Below the pieces are notes generated by a model. It saw nothing but the letters and a program-made list of their open reading frames with translations. It did not search any database and had not been told where the DNA came from. Shown here in pieces: positions 1 through 8,445 of a stretch of 64,000 nucleotides of DNA (position 1 is its first letter; each line of letters starts with the position of its first letter). The position numbers were made by a program, and so were the translations under genes. Origin of the DNA: Opitutia bacterium (GTDB lineage: Bacteria; Verrucomicrobiota; Verrucomicrobiia; Opitutales; UBA953); contig CANCHK010000001.1 of NCBI GenBank assembly GCA_947377865.1, positions 1-64,000 on the forward strand, written 5' to 3'.

Positions 1-500
1 GGACGACGCCAGAAGATGAGCACGAAAAGCCAGGCGATCCAGAAGACGGCCAGCGCCACGAGAGTGGCCTGATAATGGCCACGCACCTCGATACCGATGT
101 CTTCGGTCTCCTTGACGCGAGCCTCGAGCTCCTTTGAAAGCTTCGGGTCGCCCTTCACCTTGAAGGAAGGCAGTCCGCTCAGGGCGGACCCGTTGTCGGA
201 CATGAGATACTCGATGAGGTCATGCTCCCCCTCGCGGTTCACGAGATAGCGGACGTCGTAGACCTTGGCCCCGACGTGATCGGTGACCTGGGCGATGCGC
301 ACGTTCACGGCCACGCCGTAACGGAAAGGCTTCACGATGAGCTCGGGGCCGCTGTAGGTGATGATGGCGGCCTGCTCGACGCCAAGCGGGACCTTGAGAT
401 TATCCTCCTGCTGCAGGAACCACCAGGCGGCTACGATGACCGCAAGCACGGCCAGCCCCCGGAGGAGCCAGACACGGAGCGATGTCTTCGACGCGGCCAT
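1..500 (-). CDS. Membrane protein of the Bat/MoxR operon, 3' end cut by the window
   Basis: This reading frame is absent from the ORF track because it runs off the left edge. Reading the minus strand from the ATG at 500 gives a protein beginning MAASKTSLRVWLLRG, with a hydrophobic helix at about residues 10-28 and a second at about 146-164 (ATLVALAVFWIAWLFVLIFW), so at least 166 residues with a roughly 115-residue loop between the helices. It starts 2 bp after the stop of the DUF58 gene, so it is almost certainly co-translated with it. I do not recognise a family. Position at the end of a VWA-MoxR-DUF58 operon suggests a membrane partner of that complex; this is inference from context only. 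The C-terminus is not in the window. Confidence 0.75.
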   Translation of the reverse strand, partial: MAASKTSLRVWLLRGLAVLAVIVAAWWFLQQEDNLKVPLGVEQAAIITYSGPELIVKPFRYGVAVNVRIAQVTDHVGAKVYDVRYLVNREGEHDLIEYLMSDNGSALSGLPSFKVKGDPKLSKELEARVKETEDIGIEVRGHYQATLVALAVFWIAWLFVLIFWRR

Positions 501-502
501 GG

Positions 503-1366
503 TCAGCGGGCGGTACGGCTGGCGAAGCCGCGGTTCTTAAGGAAGTAGGTCAGCTTGCCGAGGATCGGCTCGTCGGTGCGCAGAGGGAGGTAATCGATCC
601 CGAATCGGCTGAGCTCGGCCTTCCAGCCGGAGGAGTCGACCTGGCGACGTCCGCCGAAGCCGACAAAGCCGCGGCCCGATTCGGCCTCGACGCCGCGGAT
701 GATGCCCGAGCCACGCAACCCCTGCTCGGCGGGATCTTCGAAATGCAGCACGATGCAATCGTTCCGCTGCGAGAGCACCTGCAGCGCGGCGATGGCGTCA
801 GGATCATGCAGGTCGCTCAGGACGATGACCGTCGTGCGCTTGGCCAGCGACGGGGCGAGCTCACGGGCCCGGGCCGACAAGGAAGTCACCTCGGTGAAAT
901 CGTGCTGACGTAGCTGATGCGCCCATTCCATGACGATGTTGCGGGACAGCGTCGGGCGGATGTGCAATTCGCGGGCGCCGCAACCGAGCAGGCCGACGGG
1001 CGTGACCGAGGATTGGGCGGCCAAGCCGATACCGGTGGCCACGCGCACCGCCCAGGCATACTTGCTCAGCGGCTGCGAGGACACGCACATGGAAGCCGAG
1101 GTATCGAGCAGGAGGTAAAGCGGGATCTGCTTGGTCTCCTTGAACTCCTTCACGTAAAGCTTACCGAGGCGCGCCGAGATTTTCCAGTCGATGAACTTGA
1201 CCGCATCGCCCGCGACATAGGGACGCGATTGGACGTACTCCAGACCAGCGCCGTGGAACACGGAATCACGCTGGCCGAAGTCCAGGCTGTTCGCAAGGCG
1301 CCGGACGGCGACTTCGAACTGCCGGCTGTCGACCGGATCGTGAGGCAATGTCCGTTGACGTCGCAT
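503..1366 (-). CDS. DUF58 domain-containing protein
   Basis: A 287-residue cytosolic protein of the DUF58 family, which normally sits beside MoxR ATPases and VWA proteins and carries a degenerate VWA-like fold. The family signature lies near residues 55-75 (AGDAVKFIDWKISARLGKLY), followed by the VWA-like strand LLLDTSASM with its DxSxS metal-site motif at about residues 88-93, and a later VIVLSDLHDPD strand. The gene begins 4 bp after the MoxR stop and ends 2 bp before the next membrane-protein gene. In characterised systems MoxR is proposed to act as a chaperone or regulator for metal-dependent VWA partners; the exact role here is inferred. Confidence 0.92.
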   Translation of the reverse strand: MRRQRTLPHDPVDSRQFEVAVRRLANSLDFGQRDSVFHGAGLEYVQSRPYVAGDAVKFIDWKISARLGKLYVKEFKETKQIPLYLLLDTSASMCVSSQPLSKYAWAVRVATGIGLAAQSSVTPVGLLGCGARELHIRPTLSRNIVMEWAHQLRQHDFTEVTSLSARARELAPSLAKRTTVIVLSDLHDPDAIAALQVLSQRNDCIVLHFEDPAEQGLRGSGIIRGVEAESGRGFVGFGGRRQVDSSGWKAELSRFGIDYLPLRTDEPILGKLTYFLKNRGFASRTAR

Positions 1367-1370
1367 CGGC

Positions 1371-2366
1371 TCAGCCTAATCCAGCGAGGATCGATTCCAG
1401 CACCTTGGCGCTGGTCTGGCCCGCGGCTGCGGCTTCGTAGCTCACGCGGACACGGTGCAGGACAACGTCCTCGGCGAGGTCGAAAAGATCTTCGGGGGTG
1501 ACGTAATCTCGGCCGCGGATGACCGCGCGGGCGCGGGCGGCGTTGACGAGGGCCAAGCCGGCGCGAGGACTGCAACCGAAGTCGAGGTCCTTGGATTCGC
1601 GCGTACGACGCACGAGCTCAACGGAGTGGCGAAGGAAGACCTCGCTCACGTGGACGCCTTGGACGGCCTCCATCGCGGCGACGAGGTCGGCCTTCGTGCC
1701 GACCGGAGAATCGTCGATCATGTCGAAGGCTGTCTTCGGGACCGCCCCGCCCTCTTCCTTGCGTAGGCCCATACCGAGCTGGCGCTGGAGGATGTCCTGC
1801 TCTTCGTCGCGACCGGGGTAGCCCAGGCGATGGAGGAGCATGAAACGGTCGAGCTGCGCTTCCGGCAGTTCAAAGGTACCGGACTGCTCGACCGGATTCT
1901 GCGTCGCGATGACGAGGAACGGCGTCGGCAGGCGCATAGTCTGGCCACCGAGGGTGACCTTGCGCTCCTGCATGGCTTCGAGCATCGCGCCCTGCACCTT
2001 CGGCGCGGCGCGGTTGATTTCGTCGGCGAGGAGGAGATTCGTGAAGACCGGGCCGCGGTGGATGCGGAAGTCGCCCGTCTTCTGGTCGACGACCTCGGAG
2101 CCGACGATGTCGGACGGCAGCATGTCGACCGTGAACTGAATGCGACGGAAGTCCAAGGCGATGGCCTTCGCGACCGTGTTCACGAGGAGCGTCTTCGCCA
2201 GGCCGGGCATCCCTTGCAGAAGCAGGTGGCCGCCGGTGAGGAGCGCGATCATGACACGTTCGACGACGATGTCTTGGCCGACGACGACCTTGCCGACGCG
2301 CGTGCGGACGTCGGCGACGAACTGATGGGCGGCCTGAACGGCCGCGGGATTGGGATGGTTGCTCAT
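1371..2366 (-). CDS. MoxR family AAA+ ATPase
   Basis: A 331-residue AAA+ ATPase of the MoxR family. The Walker A region is LLQGMPGLAKT at about residues 53-63, Walker B is LLADEINRA at about 112-120, and the sensor-1 region is FLVIATQNPVEQSGTF. Length and motif order are normal for the family. It lies between the large exported protein (49 bp upstream) and the DUF58 gene (4 bp downstream) in a Bat-type operon. Directly before the ATG the coding strand carries a C-rich tract (CCCCACCCCTATCCCTACCCC then TTAAAAA) rather than a Shine-Dalgarno sequence, as in two other genes of this window. Confidence 0.95.
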   Translation of the reverse strand: MSNHPNPAAVQAAHQFVADVRTRVGKVVVGQDIVVERVMIALLTGGHLLLQGMPGLAKTLLVNTVAKAIALDFRRIQFTVDMLPSDIVGSEVVDQKTGDFRIHRGPVFTNLLLADEINRAAPKVQGAMLEAMQERKVTLGGQTMRLPTPFLVIATQNPVEQSGTFELPEAQLDRFMLLHRLGYPGRDEEQDILQRQLGMGLRKEEGGAVPKTAFDMIDDSPVGTKADLVAAMEAVQGVHVSEVFLRHSVELVRRTRESKDLDFGCSPRAGLALVNAARARAVIRGRDYVTPEDLFDLAEDVVLHRVRVSYEAAAAGQTSAKVLESILAGLG

Positions 2367-2414
2367 TTTTTAAGGGGTAGGGATAGGGGTGGGGGTGGGA
2401 ACATCAGGCAAGGT

Positions 2415-5400
2415 TCAGCGGAGTTGACGGAGCCATTTTTCGGCGACGGTCTTCAAGTCGGCGGGCGACAGCGTGGCCGTACCGCCGAAGCAGCCAGTCT
2501 GCACGCGTTCGATGTCCTGCTGCAGTTCAGCCTTCTGCGCGGCATTGAACTTCACGAGCGGGCTCGTGCCGAGCTTACGCAACAAGGCCACCACCGCAAA
2601 ACCGTCGATCGTCGCGGGCAGTTTGAAGACCTCGCGGGCGCGCGGAGGACGCGGCCCAGTGTCACGCTTACGGAAGACCAGCCAGGCAACGAATACCACC
2701 AAGGCTGCGATGCCGGCGTAGAGATAACCCGAATAATCTTCGACCACGGGCGGGACGTAGCCGGCACCTTGGGCGACCTTGACGCGGTCCAGCAGGACAG
2801 AAGCTTTCGAGAGCACGACTGGATCAATGTCTTGGTAGGTGCGCCAGACGGAGGTCGTATTCGCGGCCTTGACCGTTGGGAACGGAACGTCCGTCGCCTT
2901 ATCGGACGCCCGGATGGCATCACCGTCGAGGGTGATTGACCAGCGGCGCTCGGTGCGAGGGGCGACCTTCTCTCCCCACGTGTTGAGTTCCCTCACCATC
3001 AACGGATCAATCGGCGTGACCTGACGGACCTTCGCAAACGCGGCGAGCGGAGCGAGGTCAAGCAGGTCATCGAGTTCCGGCACGAGTCCGGAGGCACTCG
3101 CCGCGACTTCCAGGCTCAGCGAGCCGTTGATCGCGAACTGGCGCGTATCGAGGGTCTGCGTGACTTCGACTTTGTCAGCAGGACGAGGCACCGGCTTGCC
3201 AGAGGCGACCTTGAGAATCGTCTCGGCAGAAGTGGCCGGGATCGTCACTGGGCCACTGAGGTCGATGAAGCGGAGCTCCATCTGTACCGGGGGAATTTTA
3301 TCGACGCTGGCGTCCTTGGCACGGACAAGCACATAGGCGAGCGGCGTCTCCTCCCAGCCCGGACGGGCGGTCGGACGCGGCTTCACGTCTGGCGCGGCGA
3401 AAGTGATCGAACGGATGTCAAAGAACGGCGAGAGCCCTTCGGTGAGCTTCTGCTCGAACTCGTCGCGAGGACCTTGCGGGTCAGGGCCCTTGGCCACCTG
3501 CGGGCCGCGGCGCTTCGTCTTGGCGGCCACGGCGATGGCGTCGTTGCTGAGATACTGTCCGAAGCGGGCCACTCGGCCCATGGCTTCAGTGTGCAGAACG
3601 CTTACGATGATACCGAACTCCTGGTTCACGCCGACGGTATTGGGGCCATCAACGCGCGTCTGGACGCGGATCTCGCCCAGCAGCTCGTCAAGGTAGTCTG
3701 AGCGCTTCTTGAGTCCGAGGGAGAACGGGTCGTCTTTGGTCACGACAAGTGTACTAGCGAGGTAGCGATATTTCAGGTCCTCGTGCATCGGGTTGCTGGT
3801 ATCGTTAAGACGACCGTTGAGCGTCTTCGCGAGCTGACCCATGTGGGTGGGCGCCAACTTCCCAGGCAGAGCGAGGATGGCGGCGCGAATGCGGCCAAGG
3901 GCGGCTCGATTCATCGGCTTGGCAAGGTTGACCTGACCAGTGCTACCGATGCCAAGCACGGAATTAAACCAGCTCAGGTAAGGGTCGATGGTGAGTTCAT
4001 TGGCCTGAAGGCGGACGACCTGACGGCCATAGGCCTCGGCGGAGCGCTGGAAATAGTCCTGCGACTGCAGTGTTTTTTCCTTCGACGCAACGAGTCGCTT
4101 GGCTGGCTCGAGCGGGGTCAGGTCCTGGAAGCTCTCGAAGTCCGCCCAATCGCTGAGCACGACTGCGCCGAGCAAGATGGCCTTATAGGCATCGGGCCGT
4201 CCCGCCTGCCACTCGTCGATCATCTTCAGCAAGGAAGCATAACCGGCTTCGGCCATCGCGTAAGTCTGCGCTTCATTGCGACGAGTGAGCGCACCACGCT
4301 GGATGTCGGTGCGGCGCCATCGGTCGCCGAGGTTGGAGTGCATCTTCTGGGCGAGGAGGAAGAATAGCGGCTCGTCCATCTTAGCCGTCGGACCGAAGAC
4401 GAGTGCGATATGCGAATCGCGGTAGGCCTCGGCGTTGCTGTAGGCCAGATCGAAGGCGTTGACCACCTTGCTCTCGTCGCGCGGGGCGACGCCGGCCTTG
4501 CGGAAGACCTCCATCATGCGGGCGAGCGAGTCGATATTGCGCTCCATCATCACCGGGGTGATCGGAATGCGGGCATCCTCGGGCAGGCCGTAACGGGTGC
4601 GCAGTTCCTGCGGGAGCTGCGGATTATGAGCCTGACCCCAGGCGAGCAGGAAGTCTTCGGCGAGGGCCACGCCGGCGGCCGGGTGACGGCGGGCCAGCTC
4701 AACGATGCGGTCGGCAGCCAGTTCAAAATTAGCGCTCACGATTATGGCGCGGGCGAGGCTAGCGTCAAAACGGTCGCGGAGGTCTGACGGCAGCGCCGCG
4801 TGCCACTTGCCAGCGGGGGCGAGTAGCAGCATCTCCTCCGGATCGATTTCGCTCGAGCCGTTGCGGGAATTACCGCCACGACGAGGGACGCCCGCCTGAC
4901 GACTGAAGGAATTCTCCACCTCCGTCATCCAAGATTCGGCCATCAAGGTGAGGATTTGGCTCCAAGGCTCAGAACCAGCGTCGGGATTCTCGGCGATGAG
5001 ATTAGCGAGAACTGCCTGGGCGCGGAGATTATCGATACGCTGGCCGGCGGCGGCGTGCGTCTCGTTCTGAATCTTGCGCGAAAGCCCGCCGACGATCCTA
5101 AGAGCGGACTCAGGCTGGGACTTCATCAAGTCAGCGAACGTGCCACTGAGCACGGCGGGCGACACCTGCGTGAGCACGCGGAGCATCTCGCCCGCGGCCT
5201 TGCTCTTCTCCCATTCGTTAATCTTCTTCTCGGAGCGTAGGATCGCCACGTTGTCGTTCCAAATGCGCGAGATCTGGTCACGCTGCGCGAGCTCGGTCGC
5301 CTGTTCGGCGGCGAGGAAGGCGGCGATTTCCTGACGGAGGCCCTCGTCGGCCACATTATCGAGATCGGCACCGTCGGGCAGATATGCCTTGGCAAGGTCA

Positions 5401-5951
5401 CGGAAGCCGCCCGCGAGGAGAACGCGTCCGGCGGCGAGGCGACGGGCGGGATCCTTACCACCGAGCTTCTCGGTACCGCGGGACATCCGGTCGGCGATCC
5501 AGAAGCTTTCATTGGGCGAGACGACTTGCCCGAGCATCTGGCCGATCTTCCGGAGCTCGAGATCGGTGAGGTCACCCGGCGCAGCATCGGCGAGGGCGAA
5601 GACGTCCTCGATACGCACGCCGCTCTTCGGACGCTCGGCGAGGTCGGAAAGCATCTTGTCGTAGATGCCGCGGCCAAGCTCGGGCGGCAACGAGGCGAGG
5701 TCGGAACGCACCTGAGCCCAATCGCCAAGGCGGAAGGCCGAGATGAAGCGGGTGTCGGCGGTCGCGCGTGCGTCGGCCTTGGCTGATTTCTCCATCGCGG
5801 CGAAGACCTCGGTGAGGTCGCGTGTGTAGCGATGACGGAGCAGACGCTCATACTGCTGCTGCGTCTTGGCGTCGAGCGGCGCGGCCTGCTGGGCGGAAAG
5901 CGTCGCCGCGAGCACGAGGGCGACGCAGAGGAACGGACGGAGGAGTCTCAT
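2415..5951 (-). CDS. Large exported protein with one C-terminal membrane helix, BatD-like C-terminal half
   Basis: A 1178-residue protein with a clear signal peptide (MRLLRPFLCVALVLAATLSAQ). The first 700 or so residues are mainly alpha-helical with short repeated helical pairs, as in TPR or HEAT-like solenoids, but I cannot assign a family. From about residue 830 the sequence becomes beta-rich, and a single membrane helix (YLYAGIAALVVFVAWLVF) lies near residue 1090, followed by a basic stop-transfer and an 80-residue cytosolic tail. A beta-rich periplasmic region, one membrane helix and a cytosolic tail is the plan of BatD proteins in Bat operons, and the position between the VWA/TPR-like genes and moxR fits that. 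The BatD resemblance is inferred from layout, not a proven homology. It is larger than a usual BatD. Confidence 0.8.
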   Translation of the reverse strand: MRLLRPFLCVALVLAATLSAQQAAPLDAKTQQQYERLLRHRYTRDLTEVFAAMEKSAKADARATADTRFISAFRLGDWAQVRSDLASLPPELGRGIYDKMLSDLAERPKSGVRIEDVFALADAAPGDLTDLELRKIGQMLGQVVSPNESFWIADRMSRGTEKLGGKDPARRLAAGRVLLAGGFRDLAKAYLPDGADLDNVADEGLRQEIAAFLAAEQATELAQRDQISRIWNDNVAILRSEKKINEWEKSKAAGEMLRVLTQVSPAVLSGTFADLMKSQPESALRIVGGLSRKIQNETHAAAGQRIDNLRAQAVLANLIAENPDAGSEPWSQILTLMAESWMTEVENSFSRQAGVPRRGGNSRNGSSEIDPEEMLLLAPAGKWHAALPSDLRDRFDASLARAIIVSANFELAADRIVELARRHPAAGVALAEDFLLAWGQAHNPQLPQELRTRYGLPEDARIPITPVMMERNIDSLARMMEVFRKAGVAPRDESKVVNAFDLAYSNAEAYRDSHIALVFGPTAKMDEPLFFLLAQKMHSNLGDRWRRTDIQRGALTRRNEAQTYAMAEAGYASLLKMIDEWQAGRPDAYKAILLGAVVLSDWADFESFQDLTPLEPAKRLVASKEKTLQSQDYFQRSAEAYGRQVVRLQANELTIDPYLSWFNSVLGIGSTGQVNLAKPMNRAALGRIRAAILALPGKLAPTHMGQLAKTLNGRLNDTSNPMHEDLKYRYLASTLVVTKDDPFSLGLKKRSDYLDELLGEIRVQTRVDGPNTVGVNQEFGIIVSVLHTEAMGRVARFGQYLSNDAIAVAAKTKRRGPQVAKGPDPQGPRDEFEQKLTEGLSPFFDIRSITFAAPDVKPRPTARPGWEETPLAYVLVRAKDASVDKIPPVQMELRFIDLSGPVTIPATSAETILKVASGKPVPRPADKVEVTQTLDTRQFAINGSLSLEVAASASGLVPELDDLLDLAPLAAFAKVRQVTPIDPLMVRELNTWGEKVAPRTERRWSITLDGDAIRASDKATDVPFPTVKAANTTSVWRTYQDIDPVVLSKASVLLDRVKVAQGAGYVPPVVEDYSGYLYAGIAALVVFVAWLVFRKRDTGPRPPRAREVFKLPATIDGFAVVALLRKLGTSPLVKFNAAQKAELQQDIERVQTGCFGGTATLSPADLKTVAEKWLRQLR

Positions 5952-5980
5952 GGTGTTTTATGTTTAGAAAGTACGGGCGA

Positions 5981-6739
5981 TCAGGAACCGTTGTCGGGGA
6001 TCTTCTTGATCTCCTCGAAGAGCTTGCGGTCGTCCTGCTTGTCGGGCTTGCCCTTTGGCTCGGGTCCGCCGAGGAGCGCCGCGGCGGCCTTGGCCTTCTT
6101 CGGCTCGGGCTTGCCGGCGGGCTTGATCTGGAGTGCGGCCTCGAGATTCTTCTGCTTGCCAGCGCCGATGCCCGTGACCCCTTCGACGGGCTTGATGCCG
6201 CCGGCGGCGGGCTTCACGCCTTCGGGCGGTTTCACGCCCTTGACGCCTTCGAGTCCTTTGGCGGGGGGAGGAGGAGGCGTGGCCTTTGTGCCCGCGCCTT
6301 TGACGGCTTCCGGAGGCTTAACGCCCTTCACCGCTTCGACGCCCTTCGGAGCGGGCGGAGGCGGCGTGCCTTTGGTACCCGCACCCTTGACGCCTTCGGG
6401 CGGCTTCACGCCCTCGGCACCGACGAGGCCCTTGGACGGAGGCGGAGGCGGCGTGGCTTTTGTGCCGGCGCCTTCGACGGGCTTCGCGCCTTCGGTGACG
6501 GAGGCCGGCGGAGGCGTCTGCTTCACCGCCTTAGCACCACCCGGTGCCTTCACGCCATCGACCTTGTCGACGCCTTGAACCTTGGTCGGCGTGATAGTCT
6601 TCGCGGCGGGATCGATCTCCTTGACCTTGCCGGAACCTTCCTGGCGGACGCCGCGCACGCCTTCGACAGCGGAGGGAGCCGGGGCTTCCTCCGCTAAGGC
6701 GAGGGCGCAGAAGGCGCAGAGGAGGAGGCGGGGCTTCAT
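5981..6739 (-). CDS. Exported Pro/Lys/Gly-rich repeat protein of the Bat operon
   Basis: A 252-residue low-complexity protein with an N-terminal hydrophobic stretch that may be a short signal peptide (MKPRLLLCAFCALALAEEAP). Residues about 85-180 contain three tandem imperfect repeats of about 29 residues, each with GAGTK(A/G)TPPPP followed by KGVKPPE(G/A)V-type segments. The rest is rich in V, K, G and P with no obvious folded core. The ATG overlaps the stop of the upstream gene as ATGA, and the next gene starts 30 bp downstream. The context suggests an extended periplasmic linker or scaffold for the Bat complex; that role is inference. No family recognised. Confidence 0.75.
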   Translation of the reverse strand: MKPRLLLCAFCALALAEEAPAPSAVEGVRGVRQEGSGKVKEIDPAAKTITPTKVQGVDKVDGVKAPGGAKAVKQTPPPASVTEGAKPVEGAGTKATPPPPPSKGLVGAEGVKPPEGVKGAGTKGTPPPPAPKGVEAVKGVKPPEAVKGAGTKATPPPPPAKGLEGVKGVKPPEGVKPAAGGIKPVEGVTGIGAGKQKNLEAALQIKPAGKPEPKKAKAAAALLGGPEPKGKPDKQDDRKLFEEIKKIPDNGS

Positions 6740-7299
6740 AAGTTATTCTGGCGGACGGAGCGGGCGAATTCCGCTTCGACGCGCTTCTCGTAGTCGGCGA
6801 GGGCCGCGGGATCCTGATGTTCGGCGAGGTAGCGAAACACCTGACGGGTGCGCTCGGCGTAAGGACGCCATTCGTCTTCAGTGGCCCCATTGGCCTTGAG
6901 CAAGGAGGTCGCGTAGAAGTAGGCCTTGCCGAGCGTCTCGCGGATCGCGCGTGTCGTCGCGCCATCCTCGCCATCGACCGCGGCCGACTCCTTCAGCAGC
7001 TGCGCGAGGTCGGCGATTGCGCCGGCGACGTCGAGCATCTCGATCTTGGCCTTGGCTTTCGCGAGGCGAATCTGATGGCGGACGGACGGGCGTTCATCCT
7101 GAGGCAGTTCGCCCGAGAGCTTGTCATATTCTTCGACCACGGTCGCCCAGTCGGGCTCCTTGGCGCGCTCGAGTTCGCGGATGCGCCCGAGATGGTCGCG
7201 AGCCTTCTCACGGGCCATCTGGGCCTGACCTTCGTTGAAATGGTAATAGACCACCGCGACCGGGAAGAGCAGCCACAGCAGCGTGAAGAACTTCCTCAT
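6736..7299 (-). CDS. Membrane-anchored helical (TPR-like) protein of the Bat operon
   Basis: A 187-residue protein with an N-terminal membrane helix (FFTLLWLLFPVAVVYYHF) followed by an all-helical region rich in A, E, K and R, with helical pairs such as WATVVEEYDKLSGELP and AGAIADLAQLLKE that resemble TPR units. The ORF track begins at 7347, inside the upstream gene; I chose the ATG at 7299 because it overlaps the VWA stop as ATGA and places the membrane helix at the N-terminus. Its own stop overlaps the next gene the same way. By position it corresponds to the TPR component (BatC/BatE type) of Bat operons; that equivalence is inferred. Confidence 0.82.
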   Translation of the reverse strand: MRKFFTLLWLLFPVAVVYYHFNEGQAQMAREKARDHLGRIRELERAKEPDWATVVEEYDKLSGELPQDERPSVRHQIRLAKAKAKIEMLDVAGAIADLAQLLKESAAVDGEDGATTRAIRETLGKAYFYATSLLKANGATEDEWRPYAERTRQVFRYLAEHQDPAALADYEKRVEAEFARSVRQNNL

Positions 7300-8276
7300 C
7301 GGACGGAGCCCTCCCCTGCTTCGGCTTCGAGGCGGACAACGCGCCAACGGGAGCCGAGATACTGCAAGGCCACGGGCAGCAACGCGAGGACCGCGGAGCC
7401 CAAGGCCATGGCCAGCACGGCAAGCTGCGCGAGGTCGAGGCCAGATTTCGGCAACGGTGTACGCACGACCAAGTCGCCCAAGGCGTCGGTCGGCAGGTGC
7501 TTCTCGTTCACGTCGAAATAGGAACCACGCAGGGCGCGCGCGACTGTCGCGAGCACTTCGACGTCCTGTCGGGACTGATGGCCGGCGATAAAGGTGCCCT
7601 TGCGCGGATTTCCGACGCCGAGCACGAGCACGTCCTTGACGGATTTTGGCCGCGGCAAAATCGGCTGGAGCGGAATCGTGTCGCCGTCGGTGAAGACGAC
7701 GAGGCGTACCGTCTGCGCAGGCATGCCATCGACTACCTTGACGGCGGCGTTGATGGCGGTACCGAGGTCGGTCGAGCCGGACTTCATCACATATTGGACC
7801 GGCAGGCCGTTGAAGACATTGCGGACGAGCTCCGGATCGTGGGCATCCATCACCACCGAATGTGCCTCGGTATAGAAACCGATGACACCATAGCGCAAAT
7901 CGCCGCCAACACGCATCAGCAGCGCTTCAACCTCTTCGCGCATCCGCTCCTGCCGGGTCTGCTTCCCTTCCGGACCGGCGTCCTTGAGGTACATGCTCGG
8001 GGAAAGATCAGCCACGAAGACCAGACGGACCGGCTCCTTGGTCTCGGCAGGCTTACCGTCCTTCGCCGCCTGATGGAGTTGCCACATCACCGCCAAACCC
8101 CAAGCGAAAGCCGTGATGGCCAAGCAGCGCAGGAAAGGAGCTAGCATCGTCCAACCGCGAGAGGCGCCCTCCGGGCCGAAGGCCAACCGGGCGGCGACGC
8201 GTACCCGACGGGCATGCAAGCCCTCCGCCAAAGCGGAGAGTAGCAGCACCAGGAGGGCGGCGGACACGGGGTTCAT
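7296..8276 (-). CDS. BatA/BatB-like von Willebrand factor A membrane protein
   Basis: A 326-residue protein with membrane helices near the N-terminus (about residues 4-18 and 45-65) and near the C-terminus (LAQLAVLAMALGSAVLALLPVAL), enclosing a VWA domain. The metal-ion-dependent adhesion site is intact: DLSPSM (DxSxS) at about residue 91, SGSTDLG for the conserved Thr, and FTDGD for the conserved Asp. This is the architecture of BatA/BatB, membrane VWA proteins linked to MoxR ATPases. It is the first gene of the operon on the minus strand. A short hairpin lies just before the ATG. Only one VWA gene is visible, whereas many Bat operons have two. Confidence 0.9.
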   Translation of the reverse strand: MNPVSAALLVLLLSALAEGLHARRVRVAARLAFGPEGASRGWTMLAPFLRCLAITAFAWGLAVMWQLHQAAKDGKPAETKEPVRLVFVADLSPSMYLKDAGPEGKQTRQERMREEVEALLMRVGGDLRYGVIGFYTEAHSVVMDAHDPELVRNVFNGLPVQYVMKSGSTDLGTAINAAVKVVDGMPAQTVRLVVFTDGDTIPLQPILPRPKSVKDVLVLGVGNPRKGTFIAGHQSRQDVEVLATVARALRGSYFDVNEKHLPTDALGDLVVRTPLPKSGLDLAQLAVLAMALGSAVLALLPVALQYLGSRWRVVRLEAEAGEGSVR

Positions 8277-8282
8277 GGGGTG

Positions 8283-8301
8283 CCGACACGGGCAGTGTCG
8301 G
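8283..8301 (-). promoter_or_regulatory. Hairpin directly upstream of the Bat operon start codon
   Basis: A perfect 7-bp stem (CCGACAC/GTGTCGG) with a 5-nt loop lies 6 nt upstream of the ATG of the VWA gene, where a ribosome would bind. There is no T-run on either side, so it is not an intrinsic terminator. It could modulate translation initiation; no function is shown by sequence alone. Confidence 0.3.
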
Positions 8302-8445
8302 AAGCCCGATAATTAGGACTGGTTTCGACGGGGTGCAAACGCCCTTTGACTGGGATGCGCGCCTGACCCGTCGATGTGAATAACTCACCCTCTCCGACTT
8401 ATCCAAGAAATGTCGTGCTAGCCCCAACCCGACGGGCCCGGAAGT

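Noticed and set aside
1830-2939. 369-residue plus-strand ORF antisense to moxR and the large Bat-operon protein
   Set aside because: Composition is that of a complement frame (D/G/R-rich); it crosses two real genes.
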